Positions 50,777 to 59,605 of a stretch of DNA of 64,000 nt are shown piece after piece. Each line of letters begins with the position of its first letter. Within the stretch, counting starts at the first letter, position 1. Made by a program: the position numbers and the translations under genes. The notes under the pieces were generated by a model. That model saw only the letters and a program-made list of their open reading frames with translations, was not told where the DNA came from and did no database searches. The DNA lies in contig CABUTR010000005.1 of the NCBI GenBank assembly GCA_902494555.1, forward strand, positions 1-64,000, given 5' to 3'. This stretch comes from an uncultured Collinsella sp. Lineage in GTDB: Bacteria > Actinomycetota > Coriobacteriia > Coriobacteriales > Coriobacteriaceae.

Positions 50777-53700
50777 ATGTCCAAGCGACTAAAACAAAAG
50801 TCCGTGGCGCTTGCCATTGCCGTAGCCGTCTGCACGCTAGCGATGGGACTCCTACTCGCCTCGATGCAAACGCGTCTATCGCAAGAGGAATACGCTTTGG
50901 AATTCGATCGTGTTGCCGCTGAACTCCCCGATCTCGTTAAAACGGCCCGGTCGGAAACGAAAGACAACACCCAAACATTTGATGACCTGTATCGCACGCG
51001 TGCCGCAAGCATCGCATTTATGGCGGCCAACGATGCCGGTTATGAAGCGACCGATGCCAAAATGGCCGAGTTCAAGGACCTGCTCAAGGTCGATAACGTT
51101 CTCATTACCCGACGTGACGGTTCCATCATCGCCAAAGCGGCTGACACCAAAGCCGATTTTAGCCGCGCCCGCTTCAACCAGCTACGTCAGTGCTTCGAGA
51201 CCGGCAAGCCCTCCGATCCAGTTGAGGTCGATCTTCCCGATCAAGACTGGGTCATGCGATACTATGCCGCCAAAATCGATGACGACACCATGGTCATCGT
51301 AGAGCAAAATCCCCAAGAGCTGCACGCCCTTGTCAAGGACACCGGCTCGACCGAGAGCATGCTCAAGAACATCTCGCTCGGCAGCCACGGATATGTCCTT
51401 GCCGTATCGGCAAAAACGCACCTGATCACCTACCATCCCGATCAGAGCATGATAGGTACCGATGCGCTCGACAACGGCATCGACATTGGCAATCTTGAGG
51501 ACGGCAAAACATTCATCACTTCCGTCAAAAACACAAGCCTGTATTGTCGCGTCAAGTTGGTCGATGACACCTATTACGTTCTCGCCATTCCCGAAAGCGA
51601 TACCGCCTCCGCGCGCAACATCACCGTGGGCGTCATCCTCTTTGCCTTCATCGCAATCGTCGCCGCCGTGGCACTCTATGACCTGTTTGTCCTAGCGGAC
51701 GACGAACATGACGACCACGACCATCACGAATACGTCAAGATCGGTCGCGACCTTCGGTTTAACCCCTCCGTGGGCAGGCGCGCAACAGCCTTGTCCATTG
51801 CGGGACTCGTCTTACTTTTGGCAGTAACCTTCTATATGCAAACGCTCTTTGCCCTTTCGAGCCAGGCAACGGTCAATCGGGAGCGCTTAGAGCAGATTGA
51901 TCAAACGCTCAAAAATAATGCGCTGCGCGAGGATGAGCTTACGAGGCAATATAGCGAACACTATGCCACTGCCTGCCACATTATCGCCTACATCGTTGAG
52001 CACAATCCAGAGCTCGCCACGCGAGCCGACCTGCACAGCATGGCAAAAACGCTCAACATCGAGTCAATTTATCTCTACGACGGCGACGGCAATATGACGA
52101 GCTCGAGCACGTCGCAGCGATCCTACAGCCTTTCGACCAAGTACGGTGACTCCTCCTACGAGTTCCGCTCGCTTTTGGGCGGCAAGGATGAATATATACA
52201 GCCTCTTTCCATCAACAGAACCACCGGCGAGACATATCAGTACATCGGAGTCGCGCTCTACGATCAGGATGGCATTGCAGACGGAATCGTGCAGATTGCC
52301 GTGCGCCCCATGCGCTTAGAAGAAATGCTCAAGAGCACCAAGATCGACGCGGTGCTCGATGGCATCAAGGCGGGCGCCGGAGGCTTCGCCTTTGCAATCG
52401 AGAAAAAAGACGGTACCGTCGCATATCATCCCAACGACCTTCTTTTGGGGAAAAAGGCATCCGAAATAGGACTGACTGACGAGCAGCTTGCAGACGGCTT
52501 TAGCGACTTCGTCAACATCGACAACCAAAAACTCTACGCCTCCTGCTTGGAGACTGGCGACTATTACGTTTACGTCGCGGCACCCGAAGACTCCTTTATG
52601 CACCAGCGCGTTCCGCTCACCATCGCAACCGGAGTTATCGCCGCCATTTGCTTTGCCCTTATCTACCCATTGCTGACACTCGACACCATAAAAGTCGAAG
52701 AAAAGCGTTCGAAGCGCGAAGACGATTTCGCGACAAGACGGCACAACATCACCGTCACGACGTCCGATGGCCGTGTCAAACACAGCGAAAGCGCCATTGG
52801 CCGATGGCTCAACATCTCCTTTAAATGGGAGGACAAAACCCCCGAGCAAAAACTCGGCACGGTCCTTAGATGGTTTACCGGCATCGCGGTGTTTGTCGTC
52901 TTTTTGGCCGTCTTGCTTAAAGACGCTCTGTTTGGCCCGAATTCGGTATTTACCTACATCCTAGGTAACGACTGGCAGCACGGTCTCAACATATTCGCAC
53001 TCACCGCTTCAATCATGTACGCCTGTGTGGCTCTCACAGTGTGCGCTATCGCGCAGGCGCTTCTTCGCATGTTGTCCAACGTGCTTGGAGCGCGCGGCGA
53101 GACGATATGTCGACTTCTCTCGAGCCTGACAAAATACGGGACTCTCATCGCTATGCTCTATTGGTGCCTCGGTGTTTTGGGTGTCGATACCGCAACGCTT
53201 TTAGCCTCGGCAGGCATCATCACGCTCGCCGTCTCCTTTGGAGCCAAAGACCTCATCACGGATATCTTATGCGGGCTCTTTATTATCTTTGAAGGCGAGT
53301 TCCGCGTTGGAGACGTCATCTCGGTTGGCGGCAATACCGGCACCGTTATGGAGATTGGCGTGCGAACCACAAAGATCAATGACGGCAACGGCAATGTTCT
53401 GCTCCTACGCAACAGCTCGATTTCGAATGTCACCAACATGACAAAACTTAATTCTTACGCCAGCATAGATGTCACCATCCCGGTGGGAGAATCTCTACCC
53501 TATGTTGAAAATGTGCTTAAAGACGAGCTCAAAAGCGTGCATGACCGCGTTCCCGCCATTATCGATGGACCCTTCTACAAGGGCGTGGTCGACCTTAGCA
53601 GCACCGCTATGACCATTCGCGTTGTCGCCACCTGCAAGGAGACCGATCGCGGCAGCGTCATGCGTTCTTTGCGCCGTGAGGTAAAGCTCATGCTTTCCCG

Positions 53701-53860
53701 CCGCGACATCGCCCCCTATCAACTCGTTTTCGATCATTGCGATGCCGACGAGTCCGCTCCGAGGGCAGCGACCGCCGAAGAACTCGCCGAAGCGGACGAG
53801 TTTAGCGAAGAACAGAAACTCGCCTCGCAAGACCTGGGTAACGAACCTACCAATCAGTAA
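50777..53860 (+). CDS. MscS-type channel with two extracytoplasmic sensor domains
   Basis: A 1027-residue membrane protein. TM1 (about 9-31), then an extracytoplasmic region (32-280) that looks like a dCache/PDC sensor (VLITRRDGSIIAKAAD, GSHGYVLAVSAKTHLITYHP). TM2 (281-306) and a short cytoplasmic loop with DDEHDDHDHHEY. TM3 (about 331-356), a second sensor-like region (360-610; SIYLYDGDGNMTSSS, AGGFAFAIEKKDGTVAYHP). TM4 (612-636), a basic linker, then the MscS part: TM5-TM7, pore helix LLASAGIITLAVSFGAKD (about 805-822), FRVGDVISVGGNTGTV beta domain and C-terminal domain. The acidic tail ends at 1027. Sensor-fused MscS is unusual; gating by ligand is inferred. The gene is coupled to a solute-binding lipoprotein. 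Confidence 0.87.
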   Translation: MSKRLKQKSVALAIAVAVCTLAMGLLLASMQTRLSQEEYALEFDRVAAELPDLVKTARSETKDNTQTFDDLYRTRAASIAFMAANDAGYEATDAKMAEFKDLLKVDNVLITRRDGSIIAKAADTKADFSRARFNQLRQCFETGKPSDPVEVDLPDQDWVMRYYAAKIDDDTMVIVEQNPQELHALVKDTGSTESMLKNISLGSHGYVLAVSAKTHLITYHPDQSMIGTDALDNGIDIGNLEDGKTFITSVKNTSLYCRVKLVDDTYYVLAIPESDTASARNITVGVILFAFIAIVAAVALYDLFVLADDEHDDHDHHEYVKIGRDLRFNPSVGRRATALSIAGLVLLLAVTFYMQTLFALSSQATVNRERLEQIDQTLKNNALREDELTRQYSEHYATACHIIAYIVEHNPELATRADLHSMAKTLNIESIYLYDGDGNMTSSSTSQRSYSLSTKYGDSSYEFRSLLGGKDEYIQPLSINRTTGETYQYIGVALYDQDGIADGIVQIAVRPMRLEEMLKSTKIDAVLDGIKAGAGGFAFAIEKKDGTVAYHPNDLLLGKKASEIGLTDEQLADGFSDFVNIDNQKLYASCLETGDYYVYVAAPEDSFMHQRVPLTIATGVIAAICFALIYPLLTLDTIKVEEKRSKREDDFATRRHNITVTTSDGRVKHSESAIGRWLNISFKWEDKTPEQKLGTVLRWFTGIAVFVVFLAVLLKDALFGPNSVFTYILGNDWQHGLNIFALTASIMYACVALTVCAIAQALLRMLSNVLGARGETICRLLSSLTKYGTLIAMLYWCLGVLGVDTATLLASAGIITLAVSFGAKDLITDILCGLFIIFEGEFRVGDVISVGGNTGTVMEIGVRTTKINDGNGNVLLLRNSSISNVTNMTKLNSYASIDVTIPVGESLPYVENVLKDELKSVHDRVPAIIDGPFYKGVVDLSSTAMTIRVVATCKETDRGSVMRSLRREVKLMLSRRDIAPYQLVFDHCDADESAPRAATAEELAEADEFSEEQKLASQDLGNEPTNQ

Positions 53861-53920
53861 TTCATGGCACCGGGCAACACCCGCACGGTGCCATTAAGGC
53901 TCAAGGGAAAGGAACTGAAC

Positions 53921-54319
53921 ATGAGCAACAACCGTAAAGTCCTAAAGGTCATGTCCATCATCTATCTATTGGGAGGTATTTTTAGCATCGCCGCGGGCGC
54001 GTTGGCACTCACTGCGGCTTCGGGCGACGCCAGCGGCGATCTCTCGGTTTACAGCGTTGTCGTCATCGTGATGGGCATCGTCGAAATCATCGCTGCCGTG
54101 TTGGGCATCCGCGCCTCAAATAACCCCAGCAAGATTGGTGTCGTTTGGGTCTGGGCTATCATTTGCCTGGTATGCGCCGTTGTGAGCCTGCTGCTTTCCG
54201 AGCCCTTCTTGGGCGGAGTCGGCACCAGCGCCACCGATGTCACCGCCGTGGTCGTAAGTGCCGTGTACTTCGTTTTCGCCAACCGCGTTAAAAAGGAAAG
54301 CCAGGAGCGCCTGAGCTAG
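53921..54319 (+). CDS. Four-span membrane protein, paralogue 1
   Basis: A 132-residue protein with four hydrophobic segments: VMSIIYLLGGIFSIAAGALAL, YSVVVIVMGIVEIIAAVLGI (in part), VWVWAIICLVCAVVSLLL and VTAVVVSAVYFVFANRV. Short polar ends; C-terminus KKESQERLS. Family not recognised. The paralogue at 55640 shares GIRAxNNPxKxGVVW and FANRVKKE. ATG 53921 follows AAAGGA. It is 60 bp after the channel gene and may belong to the same transcript; a strong terminator follows. Confidence 0.75.
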   Translation: MSNNRKVLKVMSIIYLLGGIFSIAAGALALTAASGDASGDLSVYSVVVIVMGIVEIIAAVLGIRASNNPSKIGVVWVWAIICLVCAVVSLLLSEPFLGGVGTSATDVTAVVVSAVYFVFANRVKKESQERLS

Positions 54320-54355
54320 GGTATCTGACCTGCCTGCACAAAGCGCCGTATATGA

Positions 54356-54401
54356 AAGCCGCCCTCCGTTTCTCGAGTAGACAAGAAACGGAGGGCGGCT
54401 T
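54356..54401 (+). terminator. Strong terminator hairpin
   Basis: AAGCCGCCCTCCGTTTCT pairs perfectly with AGAAACGGAGGGCGGCTT around a 10-nt loop. It closes the binding protein - channel - 4-TM transcript. Confidence 0.85.
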
Positions 54402-54507
54402 GCTGTGAATAGTCTTTGCATTCATTCGATTGCCACGGCACGGCACAATCGACAGCATAATGCCAGACACGACCGGGCCGACAGCGGCAAGCGCGTCAAC
54501 GAATGTG

Positions 54508-55446
54508 CTAGTGAGCAGAAGACCCGTTGGCACTGCCCACCATGCGAATCAAGTAGTTCTCTACGACGTGATAAGCTTGGGGCTTTTCATCTTTAAGGGA
54601 AACTAAGCACACCGGAACCGTCAGAGCCCCTTCACCCACAATGGGAACAATCTCAAACCCACTAGCGACCTGACCGGGAACGGGAAGAATGGCATTTAAG
54701 AAATAGCCGCGCTCGGCCGTCAAAAACGCCCCAACTTGAGCGGGGTTATCGATAACGCGCGTCTCACCGAGGACACCGCAGTTTTTGTACTGCCAAAAAA
54801 TCGAGTTGTTAAAGCTATCGAACGCAGTCGACTGTCCCACCGGATAGGAGCTAAGATCAGCCACAGTCACAAAGGGCATCTTGCCGAGTGGATGGTCGGC
54901 GGCGACGAAAATACCCGTGGGCAGGGTTCCCAGCTGTTCGCAGTCATCATTGGTATTGTCATATGTACCCACCGTAAGCAAGGCATCGAGGCCGCCCTGC
55001 TCGAGCTCCTGCTGGGCAACTCCGGGATGCACAGTGCAAAACTTCACCCGCACGCGCACACCACGCATGATAAGCGCAGATAGCCCCTTATATAGCTTAT
55101 CCTCGTTATCGAGTGCGGGAGCGCACAGGCCAATCGAGAGCTCCGGCATCGCTTGCGGACCAGAGGCCGACGAGACGGTCAGGTCGCATCCAGACGGGTC
55201 AAAGTTTTCAACCTCGCGATATGCTTCGACGGCGGGGCGAGCCTTGGCATAAAAGCTGCGACCGGCCCGAGTCGGCCTGACGCCACTACTTCCACGCTCA
55301 AAAAACTGAACGTTAAAAAACTGCTCGAGCTCGCTAATTGACTTGGAAATGGCCTGAACGGTCACGTTGCGGTGGTGCGCCGCAGCAGTAAAACTCTTCG
55401 TCTCGAATACGGCGACAAAATAGCCGACCTGCTTGATATTCACCAT
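54508..55446 (-). CDS. LysR-family regulator between the 4-TM paralogues
   Basis: A 312-residue LysR protein. Winged helix (about 1-60): FTAAAHHRNVTVQAISKSI; effector domain about 95-305 with VGTYDNTNDDCEQLGTLPTG. The linker is longer than usual. Start ATG 55446 follows AGGGG. It is divergent from the second 4-TM gene (194 bp between starts), its likely target. Effector unknown. Confidence 0.85.
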   Translation of the reverse strand: MVNIKQVGYFVAVFETKSFTAAAHHRNVTVQAISKSISELEQFFNVQFFERGSSGVRPTRAGRSFYAKARPAVEAYREVENFDPSGCDLTVSSASGPQAMPELSIGLCAPALDNEDKLYKGLSALIMRGVRVRVKFCTVHPGVAQQELEQGGLDALLTVGTYDNTNDDCEQLGTLPTGIFVAADHPLGKMPFVTVADLSSYPVGQSTAFDSFNNSIFWQYKNCGVLGETRVIDNPAQVGAFLTAERGYFLNAILPVPGQVASGFEIVPIVGEGALTVPVCLVSLKDEKPQAYHVVENYLIRMVGSANGSSAH

Positions 55447-55639
55447 TCGCCCCTAAAAAATGCACAGTTTAATCCAGTTAAGCAAAAACCTAGCACAGCG
55501 CAAGTGCCATCCCCGTCAAGAGCGGAGCGTTCAACTATTGGATGAACGTACACAGCACCTTGTTGAATTACAATATGCTTCGCGACATGCGTCATGCGTG
55601 CGCATCAAATACGTCATGTCCACTTCGAAAGGACCAGCC

Positions 55640-56044
55640 ATGAGCAACGCCTGTAAATTACTCAAAATCCTATCGTTCCTCTTCTTTGTCGTCGGCATTC
55701 TAAGCGCAGGCATGGGTGCTACAGCGCTCTTTGCAGGCAGCGCGGCAGGCGATATCACGAGTGCCATGATCGTTTCTTGCGTCGTCGTCATCGTATTGGG
55801 CGTCATCGAAATTGTGACCGCTGTCTTTGGCATCCGCGCGGCAAATAATCCCGCCAAGGCTGGCGTTGTCTGGATCTGGTCCATCGTCTGCCTAGCATGT
55901 TCGGTCATCAGCCTGCTCCTCTCCCTGCCCCTCTTGGGTGGGACCGGCTCAAGCATCCCCGATTTTACCGGCCTGATTGTCAGCATTATCTACTTTGTAC
56001 TCGCCAACCGCGTCAAGAAAGAGGGCATGGACCGTTTGAGCTAA
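55640..56044 (+). CDS. Four-span membrane protein, paralogue 2
   Basis: A 134-residue paralogue of the protein at 53921, with the same four hydrophobic segments, GIRAANNPAKAGVVWIWSI and LANRVKKEGMDRLS. ATG 55640 follows GAAAGGA. Its start is divergent from the LysR gene. Both copies keep full hydrophobic profiles, so both are probably functional. Role unknown. Confidence 0.75.
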   Translation: MSNACKLLKILSFLFFVVGILSAGMGATALFAGSAAGDITSAMIVSCVVVIVLGVIEIVTAVFGIRAANNPAKAGVVWIWSIVCLACSVISLLLSLPLLGGTGSSIPDFTGLIVSIIYFVLANRVKKEGMDRLS

Positions 56045-56092
56045 GCCGCATCCGTGTCAATCGCTCAGCGACTCTGATATATACGCCAATAA

Positions 56093-56128
56093 AAAGGGCC
56101 GATCGCGCATCTCCGCGGTCGGCCCTTT
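56093..56128. terminator. Convergent terminator
   Basis: AAAGGGCCGA pairs with TCGGCCCTTT around a 16-nt loop that can form a second GCG/CGC pairing. It follows the 4-TM paralogue 2. Confidence 0.75.
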
Positions 56129-56129
56129 A

Positions 56130-56180
56130 CGTTTGCCCAGATAAAACCCGCCAAAATAAACCTGTCCCTTTTTGGTAGGT
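56130..56180. repeat. Half copy, AAATAAACCTGTCCC family
   Basis: CGTTTGCCCAGATAAAACC, CCAAAATAAACCTGTCCC and TTTTTGGTAGGT. It matches the half copy at 13310-13355 and one arm of 29763-29864. It ends at the stop codon of the RlmA-type gene. Confidence 0.8.
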
Positions 56181-56992
56181 TAGTGGCGGTACTCGGCGAT
56201 GATGAAGTCGATATCGGTTTGAAGGGTGTCCAAATTTGCCAGGCGCTCTTTGTCGGCAGGGCGCGTGCGGTAGTAGTAGGGCGTCATCTGGAACACCGCC
56301 TCGATGTCGGCCTGGGTCTGGAGCGTAATGTTCGCAGACACCCGCTGCGTTCCGACCAACTTAAGCTCCGTAGTCTTCGGCAGCTTTTCGTCGTTGAGAT
56401 ATGGCGTGTCGTAGAGCACCTCCTTGAGCCCAAACAGATGCCGAGCACCCGGCACCACGGTATAGAGCGAGCCCTCTGGCGCCAGCACGCGGGCAAACTC
56501 ACGCTCGTTAAAGGGAGCAAAGAGCTCGGTCACCATATCGAAGGCGCCATCGGCCACGGGGATGTCCTTCATGTTGGCCACGAAGTAGGTCGCATCGCCG
56601 CGCTTGGCAGCCAGGCGCACCATCTCTTTACCCAGGTCAAAGCCGTAAGCATCTACGCCCAAAACCGCGCCCATGGCACTGGTGTAGTAGCCCTCGCCGC
56701 AGCAAATATCGAGCAAGGTCATAGGAGTGTCCGTAAACGCCGCGCGCCCAGACACCTGCTCGCGCACCAGCTCGACCATCGCATCGCGCAACGGCGCATA
56801 GTAACCGCGGTTCAGAAAGTCGCGACGGCTGCGCGCCTGCGACTTGGGATCACCCATGGAGTCGCCGCTCTTGGACGAGCGCAGTAGATACAGATAGCCC
56901 TCGCGCGCACGGTCAAACCGGTGTCCGTCCGCGCATGCGGCCCCGCGCTCGTCGTCCACCAACGGTTCATGGCAAACGGGACACAACAACAT
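56180..56992 (-). CDS. RlmA-type 23S rRNA (guanine-N1) methyltransferase
   Basis: A 270-residue methyltransferase. The N-terminal zinc finger is CPVC...CADGH (Cys4/Cys7, Cys20, His24 region). LLDICCGEGYYTSAM is the SAM motif, FDLGKEMVRLAAKRG motif II and NMKDIPVADGAFDMV follows. ELFAPFNEREFARVLAPEG is the family's catalytic block. RlmA enzymes methylate G745 or G748 in hairpin 35; in Gram-positives the G748 form affects macrolide sensitivity. The position cannot be told here. ATG follows AAGGAG. Confidence 0.88.
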   Translation of the reverse strand: MLLCPVCHEPLVDDERGAACADGHRFDRAREGYLYLLRSSKSGDSMGDPKSQARSRRDFLNRGYYAPLRDAMVELVREQVSGRAAFTDTPMTLLDICCGEGYYTSAMGAVLGVDAYGFDLGKEMVRLAAKRGDATYFVANMKDIPVADGAFDMVTELFAPFNEREFARVLAPEGSLYTVVPGARHLFGLKEVLYDTPYLNDEKLPKTTELKLVGTQRVSANITLQTQADIEAVFQMTPYYYRTRPADKERLANLDTLQTDIDFIIAEYRH

Positions 56993-57047
56993 GGCAACTC
57001 CTTAGCGCGAACAACACGACGCCCACCATTGTCGCACGCCTTCCCCA

Positions 57048-57107
57048 CCTAGTCATTGGGGACGTTCTTAAACGACTAGTCATTCAAGAACGTCCCCAAT
57101 GACTAGG
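57048..57107. repeat. Dispersed palindrome, GGGGACGTTCTT family, copy 2
   Basis: CCTAGTCATTGGGGACGTTC, TTAAACGACTAGTCATTC and the inverse arm to GACTAGG. The inner arms and loop AAACGACTAGTCA are identical to copy 1 at 13231-13296. It lies in the divergent gap between the RlmA-type and MATE genes. Confidence 0.9.
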
Positions 57108-57170
57108 CGATTAGGAGTATCATCATCTGCGCAAATAAGCACGAAAGAGCATATTAGAGATTGAGAGCGT

Positions 57171-58553
57171 ATGGCAGACACCGCATCTAAGCACATTGAC
57201 ATGACCACCGGCTCGCTGTGGCGCAATATTCCCCTGTTCGCCTTCCCCGTAGCCGCCACGAGCATCTTGGAGCAGCTGTCGAACCTCATCGCCACCGTCA
57301 TCATCGGTAACTTCTCGGGCGACCAGGGAACCCTCGCCATGGCAGCGGTCGGCTCCAACGTTCCGCTTACCAGCCTTATGCTCAACCTGTTTATCGGCAT
57401 GTCGCTTGGCTCCAACGTGGTCATCGCCAACGCTATCGGCCGCAACGATCAGAACATGGTCAAACGCGCCGTCCATACCTCGATTTTAATGGCACTCGTG
57501 GGCTTTGTCGTCATCGCACTGGGCGAGATCTTTGCCGAGCCCATGCTCGCTGCGCTCAACGTGCCTGCCGAGACCATGCCGCTCGCTTCGCTCTACCTAC
57601 GCGTCTTTTTGCTCAGCATGCCCTCGATCTTGCTTTACAACTTTGAGGCCGCGATCTTCCGCTCCGTCGGCATCACCCGCATGCCGCTGCAGGCGCTTGC
57701 CGTGTCCACCGTCCTCAACATTGGCCTGGACCTCATCTTTGTCCCCGTACTCCACTGGGGCGTCGCGGGCGTCGCCATTGCCACCGCCATCGCCTACACC
57801 GTCAGCGCCGCTACGCTCTTTATCCGCCTGCTCAAGACCGACTCCGTCGTCCGCGTCACTCCACGCGACCTGGTTATCGACCCCGTCGCCCTCAGGCGCA
57901 TCGTCAAGATCGGCCTGCCCGCCGGCATCCAGAGCGCCGTCTTTGCCGTCGCCAACATCATCATCCAGTCCGCCATCAACAGCTTGGGCACCGAGGTCAT
58001 GGCGGCATCCAGCGCTGCCATGAGCCTGGAGTACGTGTGCTACAACCTACTCAACAGCTTTAGCCAGGCCTGCACCACCTTTGTGGGGCAAAACCACGGC
58101 GCTCGCCAGATCGACCGCTGCACCAAAACGCTCAAGGTCTGCCTGGTCGAAGGCGGTATCGTCGCGCTCACCACCATCGTCATCATCGTAGGCTTGGGAC
58201 GCGAAATCCTGGCGCTGTTCAACAGCGACCCCAACATCGTCTCGATCGGCTATATCCGCGTGTGCTCGATCTTCCCTGCCTACGCCTTTAGCATGTTCTA
58301 CGAAAACATGTCCGGCTACCTGCGCGGCTTTGGCATCTCGCTCATGCCCGCCCTCATCACCATGATCTGCGTCTGCGGCATTCGCTTCTATTGGGTATTC
58401 TGCGTGTTCCCGCACTTCCGCACCTTTGCGAACATCATGATGGTCTACCCCATCAGCCTGGGCACCACGGCGTTCTTTATGGTCGTGGCGGTACTACTCT
58501 GCCACCCGGCACGCACCTATCGCGCCGCCCAAGCCAAAGCGACAGCCCGCTAA
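57171..58553 (+). CDS. MATE-family efflux transporter
   Basis: A 460-residue multidrug/toxin exporter with 12 expected spans in two six-span bundles. FPVAATSILEQLSNLIATVIIG (in part) is the first-span signature; LEYVCYNLLNSFSQACTTFVGQNHGA matches the N-terminal motif of the second half (quoted in part). It probably exchanges Na+ or H+ for cationic compounds. The ribosome binding site is weak (GAGAG). A LysR gene lies convergent downstream. Confidence 0.9.
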   Translation: MADTASKHIDMTTGSLWRNIPLFAFPVAATSILEQLSNLIATVIIGNFSGDQGTLAMAAVGSNVPLTSLMLNLFIGMSLGSNVVIANAIGRNDQNMVKRAVHTSILMALVGFVVIALGEIFAEPMLAALNVPAETMPLASLYLRVFLLSMPSILLYNFEAAIFRSVGITRMPLQALAVSTVLNIGLDLIFVPVLHWGVAGVAIATAIAYTVSAATLFIRLLKTDSVVRVTPRDLVIDPVALRRIVKIGLPAGIQSAVFAVANIIIQSAINSLGTEVMAASSAAMSLEYVCYNLLNSFSQACTTFVGQNHGARQIDRCTKTLKVCLVEGGIVALTTIVIIVGLGREILALFNSDPNIVSIGYIRVCSIFPAYAFSMFYENMSGYLRGFGISLMPALITMICVCGIRFYWVFCVFPHFRTFANIMMVYPISLGTTAFFMVVAVLLCHPARTYRAAQAKATAR

Positions 58554-58580
58554 ACACCGCACTCAATGTCACGCCAGTCA

Positions 58581-59447
58581 TTAATTGACAATATGCGAGC
58601 TCATATAGTCGATAAAACGCCTCGTGGCGATAGGCATGGTGTCCCAGCTGCGCCAAGCTGCCACCACGTCGCGCGAGGGGGCGTGCACGATGGGACGCAC
58701 GCGAATATCGGCCCGCATGCCCTCGACGGTACGACGATACAGCATGCTCACGCCTAGGCCCTCCTCCACCATCGCCATGATGGTGTAGTCGTCGGTCACC
58801 TCGCTCGTCACGTGCGGCGACAGCCCGTGCGCCGCGAATGCATCGAGCACCAGGCTCTGTTCGCCCTCGTCCAGCAGCACAAACGACTCTGACGCCAGGT
58901 CGGCGAGCGTCACCTTTTCCTTTGCCGTCAGCGGATGCGCGGCCGGCAGCAGTGCCACCAACTCGTCGTGATAGACCACGCGCTTCTCGAGCCCCGCGGT
59001 AAATCCGCGTGCCGTAAAACAAAAATCAACCACGCCATCGTGCACCCACTGGGCGTTGCGCGTGTAATCGCCCTGCTTGAGGGTAAAGTGCACGCCCGGA
59101 TGCAGAGCCCCAAAGTCGCGAATCACGCGCGGCAATACGGTGCGGCTCACGTTAGTAAACGTCGCGATTCGAATATCAGTCGAGGAGAGTCCCAGCAACT
59201 CCTGACGCTTGCCCTCAAGCTCGGCCTCGGCAGTTACGATTTGGCGCAGATACGGCAGGTACTGCTTGCCGTCGCGCGTAAGCGAGACACCTTGCTTACC
59301 GCGCTCGATAAGCGTGGTACCCAGCTCGCGCTCGAGCGCCTTGACGGCCTGGCTCACCGTGCTTTGCGTATAGCCTAGCTCGTCGGCCGCGCCCTTCAGG
59401 CTGCCGCGATCGACCACCATACAAACAATCTGATACCGCGATGCCAT
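58581..59447 (-). CDS. LysR-family regulator, divergent from the second EamA gene
   Basis: A 288-residue LysR protein. Winged helix about 1-58 (LKGAADELGYTQSTVSQAV), effector domain about 88-285. It is similar in layout to the LysR at 16849, sharing DYTIMAMVEEGLGVS with DYAIMAMVEDGLGVS there. It is divergent from an EamA transporter gene; TACTA-GCAT-TAGTA (59497-59510) in the gap is a possible operator. Confidence 0.88.
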   Translation of the reverse strand: MASRYQIVCMVVDRGSLKGAADELGYTQSTVSQAVKALERELGTTLIERGKQGVSLTRDGKQYLPYLRQIVTAEAELEGKRQELLGLSSTDIRIATFTNVSRTVLPRVIRDFGALHPGVHFTLKQGDYTRNAQWVHDGVVDFCFTARGFTAGLEKRVVYHDELVALLPAAHPLTAKEKVTLADLASESFVLLDEGEQSLVLDAFAAHGLSPHVTSEVTDDYTIMAMVEEGLGVSMLYRRTVEGMRADIRVRPIVHAPSRDVVAAWRSWDTMPIATRRFIDYMSSHIVN

Positions 59448-59605
59448 CGTGCCTCCACATCAATGCAGCCGTAAAACGTTTTGCCAGGGCTTTTTCTACT
59501 AGCATTAGTATTTCTTAATCATACTGAAGATACATTCGCTTTACTACATCCATATCTGGGAGCAGAATCCTTTTTGCGAAACCGTTCTGTAACAAAAGGA
59601 GTCCC

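Noticed and set aside
58566..59022. Separate coding frame overlapping the 3' end of the LysR gene at 58581
   Set aside because: Arg-rich, no ribosome binding site and no recognisable fold; it is a frame shadow.
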